A DNA stretch of 64,000 bases from Devosia rhizoryzae (lineage in GTDB: Bacteria; Pseudomonadota; Alphaproteobacteria; Rhizobiales; Devosiaceae): positions 1,488,001 through 1,552,000 of the forward strand of contig NZ_CP068046.1 of NCBI RefSeq assembly GCF_016698665.1, given 5' to 3'. Below, piece by piece: positions 52,782 through 61,887 of this stretch; within the stretch, counting starts at the first letter, position 1; each line of letters begins with the position of its first letter. Both the position numbers and the translations under genes were made by a program. The notes beneath the pieces were generated by a model, which was not told where the DNA came from, searched no databases, and saw only the letters and a program-made list of their open reading frames with translations.

Positions 52782-53837
52782 CTAAAGGCCGAGCATCTTG
52801 CGATTGGCGGCCTGGTCGGTTCCGCCGGAGGCGAAATCGTCGAAGGCCTTTTCGGTGACGCGGATGATGTAGCTCGAAATGAGCTCGGCGCCTTCGCGGG
52901 CACCATCCTCGGGGTGCTTGAGGGCGCATTCCCATTCGAGCACGGCCCAGCCCTGGAAATCGTTGGCTGCCATCTTGGCGAAGATGGCCGGGAAGTCGAC
53001 CTGGCCATCGCCGATGGAGCGGAAGCGCCCTGCCCGATCGACCCAGGACTGAAAACCGCCATAGACGCCCTGGCGCCCGGTTGGGTTGAACTCGGCGTCC
53101 TTCACGTGGAAGGCCTTGATGCGGTCTTTGTAGATATCGATGTAGTCGAGATAATCGAGCTGCTGCAGCACGAAGTGGCTGGGATCATAGAGCAGGTTGG
53201 CGCGGGGATGATTGTTCACTCGCTCCAGGAACATTTCGTATGAAATGCCGTCGTGCAGGTCTTCGCCGGGATGGATTTCATAGCAGACGTCGACACCGGC
53301 TTCGTCGAAGGCGTTGAGGATCGGGGTCCAGCGGCGGGCGAGTTCATCGAAGGCTTCTTCGACGAGGCCAGCGGGACGCTGGGGCCAGGGGTAGATATAG
53401 GGCCAGGCGAGCGAGCCGGAGAAGGTGGCGTGCGCCTTGAGGCCAAGATTTTGCGAAGCCTTGGCGGCGTTCATCATAGTTTCGACGGCCCAGAGCTGGC
53501 GCGCCTTGGGATTGCCGTGGACTGCGGAAGGCGCAAAGCCATCAAAAGCGGTGTCATAGGCCGGATGGACGGCGATCAGCTGGCCCTGGAGATGGGTCGA
53601 CAATTCGGTGATCTCGAGGCCGTGCGAATTGACGACGCCCTTGATCTCGTCGGCATAGGTCTTCGAGTTTGCAGCCTTTTCGAGATCGATGAAGCTCGAG
53701 ACCCAGGTTGGGATCTGGACGCCCTTGTAGCCGAGATCGGCAGCCCATTTGCAGATGCTGTCGAGCGAGTTGAAGGGGGCAGCATCGCCAGCGAACTGGG
53801 CGAGAAAAATGGCTGGGCCCTTGATGGTAGTGGCCAT
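52782..53837 (-). CDS. TIM-barrel sugar isomerase/epimerase-like protein 1
   Basis: 351 aa, AP-endonuclease-2 / xylose-isomerase-like barrel. Metal-ligand candidates: CYEIHPGED, YDPSHF, AFHVKDAEF and LEWECALKHPE. The length is above the usual 270-300, with extra C-terminal helices. GGAG-type ribosome site before the start. It pairs with the downstream oxidoreductase 1 and is probably cotranscribed with it. Its reaction (isomerase, epimerase, or beta-elimination of a 3-keto sugar) is unknown. Confidence 0.87.
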   Translation of the reverse strand: MATTIKGPAIFLAQFAGDAAPFNSLDSICKWAADLGYKGVQIPTWVSSFIDLEKAANSKTYADEIKGVVNSHGLEITELSTHLQGQLIAVHPAYDTAFDGFAPSAVHGNPKARQLWAVETMMNAAKASQNLGLKAHATFSGSLAWPYIYPWPQRPAGLVEEAFDELARRWTPILNAFDEAGVDVCYEIHPGEDLHDGISYEMFLERVNNHPRANLLYDPSHFVLQQLDYLDYIDIYKDRIKAFHVKDAEFNPTGRQGVYGGFQSWVDRAGRFRSIGDGQVDFPAIFAKMAANDFQGWAVLEWECALKHPEDGAREGAELISSYIIRVTEKAFDDFASGGTDQAANRKMLGL

Positions 53838-53911
53838 GGAAATCTCCTCTTTAACCCCGCCGCTGCTGGGGTCTTCATCTTGACACTGCGGATCGTGGCG
53901 TCCGCATGAGG

Positions 53912-53938
53912 ACGGGCGGCGAATGGCTCGCCGCCCGT
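53912..53938 (-). other. Intercistronic hairpin in the sugar locus
   Basis: Perfect 11-bp stem ACGGGCGGCGA/TCGCCGCCCGT, loop ATGGC, in the 154-bp gap. No T-tract on the minus strand. It may end or stabilise the upstream mRNA and separate two sub-operons. Confidence 0.6.
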
Positions 53939-53991
53939 TATGTTATCCCAGTCTTGACCGGCGCCAAGCGCCTGTCAATGACGTACGTCCA

Positions 53992-55134
53992 TCAGTTCTT
54001 GAGCAGGGCCCGGGCTTCGTCGATGCCGAGGGCGCGCGGGCGTTCGCAGGTGGTCTGAAGCGTCAGCACCTGCCCTGTCTCGCCGGCTTTTAGGAGGCCG
54101 GTCATGACTTCGACCACATGGAGCGCGACGTCGAGGCCGCAGCGGGCTGTTTGGCCGGTTTCGTGCGACAGCATCATGTCGGCAAGGCCGGCACAGCGAT
54201 AGTTGGCGCGCGGGATGGCCTTGTCGAGTTCCTGGTTTGGCTTGCCGAAGGGGTGATCCCATGGCGTAACCGGCGTGCGGGTGCCATCGAGGCTGGCGGT
54301 GACAAGATCGCCGCCGAAGAAGTTGGGATCGGGCACGAAGATCGAGCCATCGGTGCCGTAAAGCTCGATATTGTGGTGGCCGTGGGCCGCCACGTCCCAG
54401 CTGGCGCCAATGGTGACGATGGCGCCGTTGTGGAATTCGAGCACGCCGTGGATCGTGGTCGGGGTGCCGACCTTGATGAAGGTGCCTTTGTAAGGGCCTT
54501 CGGCGGTGACTTCGCGCTCGGCGCGGGCCATGTTGGTGAAGGCCGAAAGGCGCTTTACCGGTCCGAGCAGGTGAACGAGGTCGGTGATGTAGTAGGGTCC
54601 AAGATCAAGGATCGGGCCGCCGCCGGGCTGGAAGAAGAAGTCCGGATTGGGGTGCCAGTGCTCCATGCCGCGGCTCATGACGTGGGTGGTGCCGCTCATG
54701 ATCTTGCCGAGCTTGCCACTGTCGATGATTTCACGGGCCTGCTGGTGCGCCCCACCCAAAAAGGTGTCGGGGGCGGAGCCGACCTTGAGGCCGCGATCCT
54801 CGGCGGCCTTCTTAAGCGCCAAGCCTTCTTCGACGGAGAGCACGAAGGGCTTTTCCGAATAGGAGTGCTTGCCGGCCGAGATGATGTCCATCGAGACACC
54901 GTAATGGGCAGCCGGCACCGTGAGGTTGACGATGACGTCGAGCTCGCTGTTCTTGAGCAGTTCGTCGGGCGTTTGTGCCTTGACGCCAAACTCGCCGCCG
55001 CGCTTCTGCGCGGCTTCGGGCATGATGTCGGCGACGGCGCGGACTTCCAGGTTCTTGAAGAGCGGCGCGAGGCGGAGATAGGCGGCCGAAATATTGCCGG
55101 CACCCATGATGCCGACGCCATAGGTCTTTGCCAT
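53992..55134 (-). CDS. Gfo/Idh/MocA-family sugar oxidoreductase 2
   Basis: 380 aa. Rossmann motif GIMGAGNIS (8-16) and EKP at 94-96. In the catalytic segment DLGPYYITDL the histidine usual for the family is a tyrosine (Y181 or Y182), so its chemistry may differ from oxidoreductase 1. ATG 55134 has GGAG 9 bases upstream; the frame also has a GTG at 55149. It follows the 249-aa TIM-barrel gene by 5 bp. The substrate is unknown. Confidence 0.88.
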   Translation of the reverse strand: MAKTYGVGIMGAGNISAAYLRLAPLFKNLEVRAVADIMPEAAQKRGGEFGVKAQTPDELLKNSELDVIVNLTVPAAHYGVSMDIISAGKHSYSEKPFVLSVEEGLALKKAAEDRGLKVGSAPDTFLGGAHQQAREIIDSGKLGKIMSGTTHVMSRGMEHWHPNPDFFFQPGGGPILDLGPYYITDLVHLLGPVKRLSAFTNMARAEREVTAEGPYKGTFIKVGTPTTIHGVLEFHNGAIVTIGASWDVAAHGHHNIELYGTDGSIFVPDPNFFGGDLVTASLDGTRTPVTPWDHPFGKPNQELDKAIPRANYRCAGLADMMLSHETGQTARCGLDVALHVVEVMTGLLKAGETGQVLTLQTTCERPRALGIDEARALLKN

Positions 55135-55139
55135 TTGGC

Positions 55140-55889
55140 TCAACTCCACTTGCTGGCAGTTGCGAAGGACCGCGTGCCGAAACGGATCGCGTCGGTCGGA
55201 TTGTCGTGTTCGGCAACGAAATACTGTGCCTTGGTGCGGGCTTTGACTTCCTCGATGAGGACGTCCCAGCCGACACGGCCATGACCGACGTCGGCCCAGC
55301 CGCTTTCCTCGGGGTTCTCGCCTTCAACCGAGAGATCCTTGACGTGAACGGCGGTGATGCGATCGCCATAGCGGTCGAACCAGGCCAGCGGATCGGCATT
55401 GCCGCGGATGACCCAGGCGACGTCGCATTCCCACTCGATCTTGGGTGCGGTCTCGAGAATGATTTCCATCGGGGTGCGGCCGGAGGTGGTCGCGACGAAT
55501 TCGAAATCATGATTGTGCCAGCCGAAGCCGTAGCCGGCGGCGGTGACCTTTTCGCCGATCTCGGCCAGCGAATTGGCAAGCTCGAGCCACTTCGATTCAT
55601 CGGTCGAGCGCTGATCCGGCATGATGAAGGGGCAGTAGAGGCGCTTCATCCCGAGTGTTTCGGCGATCTTGAGGGCACCGGCAGTGTCCTTGAGCTGATC
55701 GAGACCGAAATGGCCGGTCGGCATGGTGAGACCGTTCTTGTCGAGTTCGGCGCGCAGGCCTGCGGCGTCGGCATAGAGTCCGCCGTATCCTTCGACCTGC
55801 TTGTAGCCGATTTCGGACAGCTTGGTCAGAAGCTCGGGAAAGGAAGGGTAATTGCGGGCGCTGTAGAGCTGGTAGGAGAGTTCGGTCAT
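55140..55889 (-). CDS. TIM-barrel sugar isomerase/epimerase-like protein 2
   Basis: 249 aa, AP-endonuclease-2-type barrel. Metal-site motifs: WHNHDFEF, ECDVAWVIRG, AVHVKDLS and VAEHDNP. Shorter than protein 1 and only distantly related. It lies 5 bp upstream of oxidoreductase 2, so the two form a tight pair. A dispersed repeat separates this pair from the transporter ATPase gene. Confidence 0.87.
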   Translation of the reverse strand: MTELSYQLYSARNYPSFPELLTKLSEIGYKQVEGYGGLYADAAGLRAELDKNGLTMPTGHFGLDQLKDTAGALKIAETLGMKRLYCPFIMPDQRSTDESKWLELANSLAEIGEKVTAAGYGFGWHNHDFEFVATTSGRTPMEIILETAPKIEWECDVAWVIRGNADPLAWFDRYGDRITAVHVKDLSVEGENPEESGWADVGHGRVGWDVLIEEVKARTKAQYFVAEHDNPTDAIRFGTRSFATASKWS

Positions 55890-55945
55890 GGGTGGTCTCT
55901 TTTAGATTTTTCTCTGCAGGCATCCGCCTGCTTGTAAAAACTCGA

Positions 55946-56016
55946 TGTCATCCCCGCGAAGGCGGGGATGACATCCTCCGATCTCGGGATGGGCCCCGGC
56001 CTTCGCCGGGGTGACA
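55946..56016. repeat. TGTCATCCCCGCG-type palindromic repeat, copy B
   Basis: Begins TGTCATCCCCGCGAAGGCGG and ends CCTTCGCCGGGGTGACA. Same layout as copy A (4528-4597). It lies inside the sugar locus between the ATPase and isomerase genes. Confidence 0.75.
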
Positions 56017-56055
56017 GCTGGTGGGGTGGGCAGCACGTGCCCTCCCCTACCGCAG

Positions 56056-57138
56056 TTAGATCCGGGCTTCGCTTTCGGCGTTGAAGAGGGAGCCGCGGGC
56101 GATGTCGAAGCCGACGGTGACCTTTTCGCCGACATGGAGCGGGATGTCGCTGGAGCAGCGGAAGGTAACCGGGACGCCGGCAACCTTGGTCCAGGCCAAG
56201 GTTTCCGAACCCATGGGCTCGACGATCTCGATTTCGGCCTGGGTCTGGAACGGCATGTTGCGCGCGGCATCGCCGAGCAGGATGTGCTCGGGACGCACGC
56301 CGAGAACCGACTTGGTGGCGCCGGAGAGACGCGACACGAACTCGTAGGCGCCGACCGGGATTCGGGTGCCGTCATTGGCGGTGAAGGTTTCGCCATCCAG
56401 GGTGCCCGGGATGAAGTTCATCGAGGGCGAGCCGATGAAGCCGGCGACGTAGAGGTTGACCGGCTTGTTGTAGATGGTGGCCGGATCGGCAAGCTGCTGG
56501 ATCACGCCGTTCTTCATGATGGCGATGCGGTCAGCCAGCGTCAGAGCCTCGATCTGGTCGTGGGTGACGTAGATCATGGTGTTCTTGAGACGCTGATGCA
56601 GGCGCTTGATTTCGACGCGAAGGTCGCTGCGGAGCTTGGCATCGAGGTTGGACAGCGGTTCGTCGAAGAGGAAGACGTCCACGTCCCGCACCAGAGCGCG
56701 GCCGATGGCGACGCGCTGGCGCTGGCCACCGGACAGATTGGCCGGCTTGCGCTGCAGCAGCGGCTGGATCTGCAGGATTTCGGCAGCACGGGCGACGCGC
56801 TGGTCGATCTCGGCCTTGGGCATGCCGGCAACGCGGAGGCCGAAGCTGAGGTTCTTTTCCACGGTCATCTGCGGATAGAGCGCATAGGACTGGAACACCA
56901 TGCCGATGCCGCGATCCTTGGGCTCGAGCCAGGTGACGTTCTTGCCCGAGATGAAGATCTGCCCGTCGGACACGTCAAGCAGGCCGGCGATGCAGTTGAG
57001 CAAGGTGGATTTGCCGCAGCCGGATGGCCCGAGCAGAACGATGAACTCGCCCTGGGCGATATCGAGATTGAGGTGTTCGAGAACCTTGACGCTGCCGAAG
57101 TTGAGCGTGAGGTCGCGGATGGAAACGCTTTGTTGCAT
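56056..57138 (-). CDS. Sugar ABC transporter ATPase (MsmK/UgpC type)
   Basis: 360 aa. Walker A GPSGCGKST at 37-45, signature LSGGQRQR near 133, Walker B FLFDEPLSNLD, H-loop VTHDQIEA, and a C-terminal OB/TOBE domain after residue about 235. It energises the two permeases upstream. 4 bp after permease 2 on the same strand. Confidence 0.95.
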   Translation of the reverse strand: MQQSVSIRDLTLNFGSVKVLEHLNLDIAQGEFIVLLGPSGCGKSTLLNCIAGLLDVSDGQIFISGKNVTWLEPKDRGIGMVFQSYALYPQMTVEKNLSFGLRVAGMPKAEIDQRVARAAEILQIQPLLQRKPANLSGGQRQRVAIGRALVRDVDVFLFDEPLSNLDAKLRSDLRVEIKRLHQRLKNTMIYVTHDQIEALTLADRIAIMKNGVIQQLADPATIYNKPVNLYVAGFIGSPSMNFIPGTLDGETFTANDGTRIPVGAYEFVSRLSGATKSVLGVRPEHILLGDAARNMPFQTQAEIEIVEPMGSETLAWTKVAGVPVTFRCSSDIPLHVGEKVTVGFDIARGSLFNAESEARI

Positions 57139-57142
57139 TGAG

Positions 57143-58072
57143 TTATCCCTTCACCGCACCAGCGGCAACGCCGCGGACGAACCACTTGCCGGATACGAAG
57201 TAGACGATGAGCGGCACGAGGCCGGTGAGAACGGTGGCGGCCATGTTCACGTTGTATTCGGGCGTGCCCTGGGCCGAGTTGACGATGTTGTTGAGCTGCA
57301 CGGTCATCGGGTAGTTGACGTTGCCGGCAAAGACGACGCCGAACAGGAAGTCATTCCAGATGCCGGTGATCTGCAGGATCAGCGCTACAACGAAGATCGG
57401 CAGCGACATGGGCAGCATGATCTCGAAGAAGATGCGCCAGAACCCTGCCCCATCGACACGCGCCGCCTTGAACAATTCCTGCGGAAGCGACGCGAAGTAA
57501 TTGCGGAACAGCAGGGTAAGAATCGGCATGCCGAAGATGGTGTGGATCAGGATGACCGCCTGAAGCGAGCCGAAGATGCCCAGTTCACGGGTGATCATCA
57601 CCAGCGGGTAGAGCATCACCTGATAGGGGATGAACGAACCGAAGATCAGGATGGCGAAGAAGACTTCCGAGAACTTGAAGCGCCAGTTGACCAGGGCGTA
57701 GCCGTTCACTGCGGCGATAAAGATGGAAACGACGGTGGATGGGATGGTGATCTTGACCGAGTTCCAGAAACCTGGCGCCAGACCGTTACAGTTCAGACCA
57801 GTGCAAGCGCTGCTCCAGGCCTTGGCCCACGCCTCGAAACTGGGCGCCGTGGGCAAGGCGAAGATGTTGCCGAAACGGATCTCGGGCATGCTCTTGAGCG
57901 ATGTGGTGAGCATCACGTAAAGCGGGAACAGGTAATAGAGCGAGAACACCACCAGGACGGAATAGAGGATGATCTTGCGTGGGGTGAAAAAGGGCTTGGG
58001 GCGCTGGCCCCGGGGCTCGTTTGGCCCGGTCGCCATGGGCGTGCCGGCGGGAATGGTGGCGGTCATGTTCAT
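57143..58072 (-). CDS. Sugar ABC transporter permease 2 (MalG type)
   Basis: 309 aa. Carbohydrate-uptake-1 permease with about six helices. The EAA loop ELFKAARVDGAGFWRIFFEIMLPMSLP is present, and the C-terminus FVRGVAAGAVKG is typical. Its ATG overlaps the permease 1 stop by 4 bases (ATGA), which also fixes the start at 58072. Confidence 0.93.
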   Translation of the reverse strand: MNMTATIPAGTPMATGPNEPRGQRPKPFFTPRKIILYSVLVVFSLYYLFPLYVMLTTSLKSMPEIRFGNIFALPTAPSFEAWAKAWSSACTGLNCNGLAPGFWNSVKITIPSTVVSIFIAAVNGYALVNWRFKFSEVFFAILIFGSFIPYQVMLYPLVMITRELGIFGSLQAVILIHTIFGMPILTLLFRNYFASLPQELFKAARVDGAGFWRIFFEIMLPMSLPIFVVALILQITGIWNDFLFGVVFAGNVNYPMTVQLNNIVNSAQGTPEYNVNMAATVLTGLVPLIVYFVSGKWFVRGVAAGAVKG

Positions 58073-59010
58073 GTGCGACGGCCCTTTCCGCCGAATTCCA
58101 GATAGGCCCACGGGATCATGATGATGAGAACGGTCAGCAGCATCATGGTTGCGCCGGCCAGGCCCTGGCCAATATTGCCGCCCGAGAACATGTAGTTGAA
58201 GACATACTTGGCGGGCACTTCCGAGGAGATGCCAGGACCGCCATTGGTGAGCGCCACGACAAGGTCATAGAGGCGGACAATGCCCGAGCCGATGATGACC
58301 ACGGCGGTGACGAGAACGCCGCGCATCATGGGAATGACGATCGAGACATAGGTGCGCCAGGTGGGGATGCCGTCGATGCGAGCGGCTTTCCAGACTTCCT
58401 CGTCGACGCCGCGGAGGCCTGCGAGCATCAGCACCATGCAAAAGCCCGTGCCATGCCAAAGTCCGGCGATCAGCAGCGCAAACAGCACCATGCGCGGATT
58501 GGCGATCCAATCGAAGGTAAAGCCGGTCCAGCCCAGGCCGCGCAGCGTTCCCTGAAGGCCGAGGGTCGGGTTCATGATCCACTGCCAGACCAGGCCCGTC
58601 ACGATGAACGAGAGGGCGAAGGGATAAAGCATGATCGTGCGGAAGGCGCTTTCGAAGCGGATCTTCTGATCGATCAAGACGGCGAGGATGAAGCCGATGA
58701 CCAGGGTGAAGACCAGGGACATCGCGCCATAGGCAACGAGGTTCCAGACCGAGACATTCCAGCGCGAGGTCGCGAACAGGCGCTCGTACTGGTCGAAACC
58801 GACCAATTTGCCGGTGGGCAGGAGCTTGGAATTGGTGAACGAGTAGTAGATCGTCCAGATCGTACACCCGACAAACACCACCAGCACCGTTGCCATCATC
58901 GGCAAGGCGGCAATCTTGGCGGGCAGGTTGTTGATAAAGATTCGTTGCAGCAGGCCGGGCCGATTGGCCTTCTCGGCGCCCGCCTCAAGAGGAAGGGCTG
59001 TGTCCGCCAT
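58069..59010 (-). CDS. Sugar ABC transporter permease 1 (MalF type)
   Basis: 313 aa. MalF/UgpA-like membrane subunit with the EAA loop EEVWKAARIDGIPTWRTYVSIVIPMMRG. The N-terminal cytosolic segment is followed by about six helices. ATG 59010 has a TTGGAGAG site and replaces the longer frame from 59049. Confidence 0.93.
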   Translation of the reverse strand: MADTALPLEAGAEKANRPGLLQRIFINNLPAKIAALPMMATVLVVFVGCTIWTIYYSFTNSKLLPTGKLVGFDQYERLFATSRWNVSVWNLVAYGAMSLVFTLVIGFILAVLIDQKIRFESAFRTIMLYPFALSFIVTGLVWQWIMNPTLGLQGTLRGLGWTGFTFDWIANPRMVLFALLIAGLWHGTGFCMVLMLAGLRGVDEEVWKAARIDGIPTWRTYVSIVIPMMRGVLVTAVVIIGSGIVRLYDLVVALTNGGPGISSEVPAKYVFNYMFSGGNIGQGLAGATMMLLTVLIIMIPWAYLEFGGKGRRT

Positions 59011-59103
59011 ATAACTCTCCAAGAGAATGTGGCCGACCTTGTCGAGCAAGGCCGACCACTCTTTTCAAAGACGAGACCGAGGTCTCATCAAGCGGATGTC
59101 TTC

Positions 59104-60342
59104 TTAGACGTCCGACTCGAGGATCGAGGCGTAACGCTCGATGTAGTCGTCGACAGTGATGCTATCGTCGTCGAGAAACTCGGTGTTGAGGTCCTGGAAC
59201 TGCTGCTGGGTGTCGCTGGAGAGCGCAAAGTCACCGGAGGGCAGCAGGCCCTTGTCGAGCATGCCGAGAGCCTTCTGCATGCAGGGATTGGCGGCAGCCA
59301 GGTCGATGTCCGTGCGGATCGGCATGGAGCCCTTGACCATGTTAAACTTGAGCTGGGCTTCAGGCGAGATCAGGATACGAGCAAGCTGGGTCTGGGCTTC
59401 GATCACAGCCGGATCGGTGCCTTCGGGCAGAACCGGGAAGTAGAAGCTGTCGCCGCCACCGCTGAGCTGGTCGCCCAAGCCGAGAGCGGGGAGACATTCA
59501 TAGTCTTCGCCGGGGACGCCGCCAGCAACTTGAAGGTCGCCCTGCAGCCAGTCGCCGTGGATGTTGCCGGCAGCCGTGCCTTCGAGCAGCTGATTGCCAA
59601 CGTCACCGAAGGACGGAACCAGGTCTTCCGGAGAAATGACCTTGCGGAGCTGATCGAGAGCTTCGGCAACCTTGCGGAATTCGGGCCCACGAACCGCCTC
59701 GACGTCCTTGTCGCGGTTGATCGCGAGGACAAGATCGGAACCGCCAAGACCAGCCATCAGCACGCCGGGAATGCCCGAGAAGGGCCAACCGGTGGCGAGA
59801 CCGAAGGGCAGGATGCCTGCTTCTTCGAGAGCGGGCCAGGAGGCGACATACTCGTTCCAGTCCTTGGGGACCGGCTGACCGATCTTTTCGTAGGCTGCGG
59901 TGGACAGCCACAGCCAATCCCACGAGTGGATGTTGATCGGCAGGCAGTAGAGGCCGCCTTCGTAGCGGCATGGCTCGAGCAGGGTCTCGTCGACGTAGAA
60001 GCCTTCGATGTTCATGTCGGCGACGACATCGGTCAGGTCGCGCATGAGGCCGGCCTGGATCAGTTCTTCGGCGTCGCGGCCGGTGTTCATCTGGGTTGCA
60101 CCCATCGGGTCGCCGCCGATGATGCGGCTGATGATGACCGGGTTTGCGCCCGTGCCCGAACCGGCAAGAGCGGAGTCGACCCAGGTATTGCCGGTCTGCT
60201 CTTCGAAGACCTTGGCGAATTCGGCGATGGCGGCAGCTTCACCAGCCGACGTCCACCAGTGAGTCACTTCCAGCTCGGCGGCATAGGCCGTGGAGCCGAG
60301 GAAAGCGGTTGCCATAGCGGCGACCACTGCAAATTTCTTCAT
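59104..60342 (-). CDS. Sugar-binding protein of the ABC transporter
   Basis: 412 aa. Signal peptide (MKKF..., ending AYA|AE) and a cluster-1 extracellular solute-binding protein: VTHWWTSAGEAAAI, GGLYCLPINIHSW, and VPKDWNEY. It captures the sugar for permeases 1 and 2. First gene of the locus; ATG 60342 follows GGGAGG. Two LacI-type sites lie 93-141 bp upstream. Ligand identity cannot be read from the sequence. Confidence 0.92.
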   Translation of the reverse strand: MKKFAVVAAMATAFLGSTAYAAELEVTHWWTSAGEAAAIAEFAKVFEEQTGNTWVDSALAGSGTGANPVIISRIIGGDPMGATQMNTGRDAEELIQAGLMRDLTDVVADMNIEGFYVDETLLEPCRYEGGLYCLPINIHSWDWLWLSTAAYEKIGQPVPKDWNEYVASWPALEEAGILPFGLATGWPFSGIPGVLMAGLGGSDLVLAINRDKDVEAVRGPEFRKVAEALDQLRKVISPEDLVPSFGDVGNQLLEGTAAGNIHGDWLQGDLQVAGGVPGEDYECLPALGLGDQLSGGGDSFYFPVLPEGTDPAVIEAQTQLARILISPEAQLKFNMVKGSMPIRTDIDLAAANPCMQKALGMLDKGLLPSGDFALSSDTQQQFQDLNTEFLDDDSITVDDYIERYASILESDV

Positions 60343-60434
60343 AGGTTGTCCTCCCAACGAACACGAGGAGCTCGACGCTCCAGCAATGCACGCCATGCAA
60401 GCCTACTCTTCTCAGAGAGCATTCTGCAACAGCA

Positions 60435-60448
60435 TGTAATCGATTGCA
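60435..60448. promoter_or_regulatory. LacI-type operator 1
   Basis: TGTAATCGATTGCA matches 13 of 14 positions of the palindrome TGCAATCGATTGCA, with the central CG usual for LacI-family operators. Confidence 0.75.
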
Positions 60449-60469
60449 CTACAGGTTCCAAATTGGTTG

Positions 60470-60483
60470 TGCAATCGATTTCA
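60470..60483. promoter_or_regulatory. LacI-type operator 2
   Basis: TGCAATCGATTTCA, also 13 of 14 to TGCAATCGATTGCA. Its centre is 35 bp from site 1. Confidence 0.75.
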
Positions 60484-60568
60484 GGAGTTTCATACAAGCC
60501 TTGCAGACCTGTCAAGATCGATTTAGACCGATGCGATCAACGGACGGCGAGAGGGGGCGTCTCAGCAC

Positions 60569-61603
60569 ATGCCAGACATGCGAAAAACGCCGACCATTCA
60601 GGACGTTGCCCGCTTCGCCAACGTTTCCACAGCCACCGTCAGCCGGACGTTGTCGAGCCCGGAACGGGTCAGTTTGGGCACCCGCGACAGGGTGTCGGAA
60701 GCCATTCGTGTAACCGGTTACACGCTGAACCAGGCCGCCCGGTCGCTGCGTCAGAGGGCAGCGAAAACCATCCTCGTGGCCCTGCCCGACATCCGCAACG
60801 GTTTCTTCTCGTCGATCCTCGATGCGATCGAGCGGGAGGCGACCAACCGGGGCTATAGCGTCCTCGTCGCCAACCTTTACCTCGGGCACGAGTCGGCACG
60901 GAGGCTTGAGGGCTATCTCTTTTCCAACCGCGCGGACGGGCTGCTGCTGCTGGACGGATCGCTCGATCCAAAGGCGCTGCGGGTGCTGACCACGGCACCG
61001 CACTCCTTCCCCATGGTGGTGGCCTGTGAGGACATTCCCCATGCCGGTTTTCACCGAGTGCTGACCGACAACCTGGTGGCCGCCGAACGGGCGACGCGCC
61101 ATCTGATCGAGCTTGGGCACAAGCGTATCGGGCACCTTCTTGGACCAGAGCACAATGTGGTGGCGCGGGAACGCCATGCCGGCTTCCTGGCCGCGCTCAA
61201 GCAGGCAAGTATCGCGCCCAACCCGCAATGGATGATCCGCGGCAATTTCGAAATGCAGGGGGGATTTGCAGCGGCGTCCCGATTCATGACGCTGGAGCAG
61301 CGGCCGACGGCAGTGTTTGCGGCGAACGACGAATCGGCGATTGGCTTCTTGTCCGGCCTGCGCCAGCATGGCATCGAGTGTCCACGGGACCTTTCCATCA
61401 TCGGCTTCGATGACCTGGAGGTCGCGGCGCATTACCGTCCTGCCCTTACCACAATGCGCCAACCGCGCGAGACGCTTGGGCGGCTGGCAGCGGAAACGCT
61501 GATCGACCTCCTGGAAGACGGCGAGACTTCGCGCAGCCCGATGCAGATCGTGCTCAATTCGGAACTGATCGTGCGCGGCAGCACGGCTCCTCTTACCTCG
61601 TAG
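60569..61603 (+). CDS. LacI-family regulator of the sugar operon
   Basis: 344 aa. N-terminal helix-turn-helix (PTIQDVARFANVSTATVSRTL, 8-28) with hinge helix (NQAARSLRQ), and a periplasmic-binding-protein-like ligand domain. It is divergent from the binding-protein gene, and two matching operators lie in between, so it probably represses that operon and may autoregulate. ATG 60569 is in the expected N-terminal position; ATG 60578 is possible. Confidence 0.92.
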   Translation: MPDMRKTPTIQDVARFANVSTATVSRTLSSPERVSLGTRDRVSEAIRVTGYTLNQAARSLRQRAAKTILVALPDIRNGFFSSILDAIEREATNRGYSVLVANLYLGHESARRLEGYLFSNRADGLLLLDGSLDPKALRVLTTAPHSFPMVVACEDIPHAGFHRVLTDNLVAAERATRHLIELGHKRIGHLLGPEHNVVARERHAGFLAALKQASIAPNPQWMIRGNFEMQGGFAAASRFMTLEQRPTAVFAANDESAIGFLSGLRQHGIECPRDLSIIGFDDLEVAAHYRPALTTMRQPRETLGRLAAETLIDLLEDGETSRSPMQIVLNSELIVRGSTAPLTS

Positions 61604-61652
61604 ATGCGGGGAGTGGAATTTTGGCCGCTTTGCTGTAAAGAAGCGCCGTTAC

Positions 61653-61729
61653 GGTCCCGTAGCTCAGATGGATAGAGCAGCAGCCTTCTAAGCTGTTGGT
61701 CGCTGGTTCGAGTCCAGCCGGGATCGCCA
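61653..61729 (+). tRNA. tRNA-Arg (anticodon TCT)
   Basis: Acceptor GGTCCCG/CGGGATC (one G-U), D-arm GCTCAGATGGATAGAGC, anticodon loop CTTCTAA, T-arm CTGGTTCGAGTCCAG, encoded CCA; 77 bases. Confidence 0.95.
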
Positions 61730-61887
61730 AAGATTATCGATGCCAGCGATCGCCTTTGGCTCCATCGGTTCCGGCCGTCACCAAGGTGTCACCTCCCCAG
61801 GGTTGTACTAGGGTCGAGATTCAGGCACTTTAACCATCTGAACTGGGGGCTGTTCCACTGGGCGAATCGTCGATCCGACCGACCATC

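Larger units (their letters stand above)
60343..60568. promoter_or_regulatory. Divergent promoter region of sugar operon and LacI gene
   Basis: 226 bp between the binding-protein gene (minus) and the LacI gene (plus). It carries two near-palindromic operators, annotated separately. Clear -10/-35 boxes cannot be called with confidence. Confidence 0.65.

Noticed and set aside
58021..60858. 945-codon open frame on the plus strand
   Set aside because: It lies antisense to the binding-protein and permease genes, has no domain-like features, and arises from the high-GC third-position bias of the real genes.
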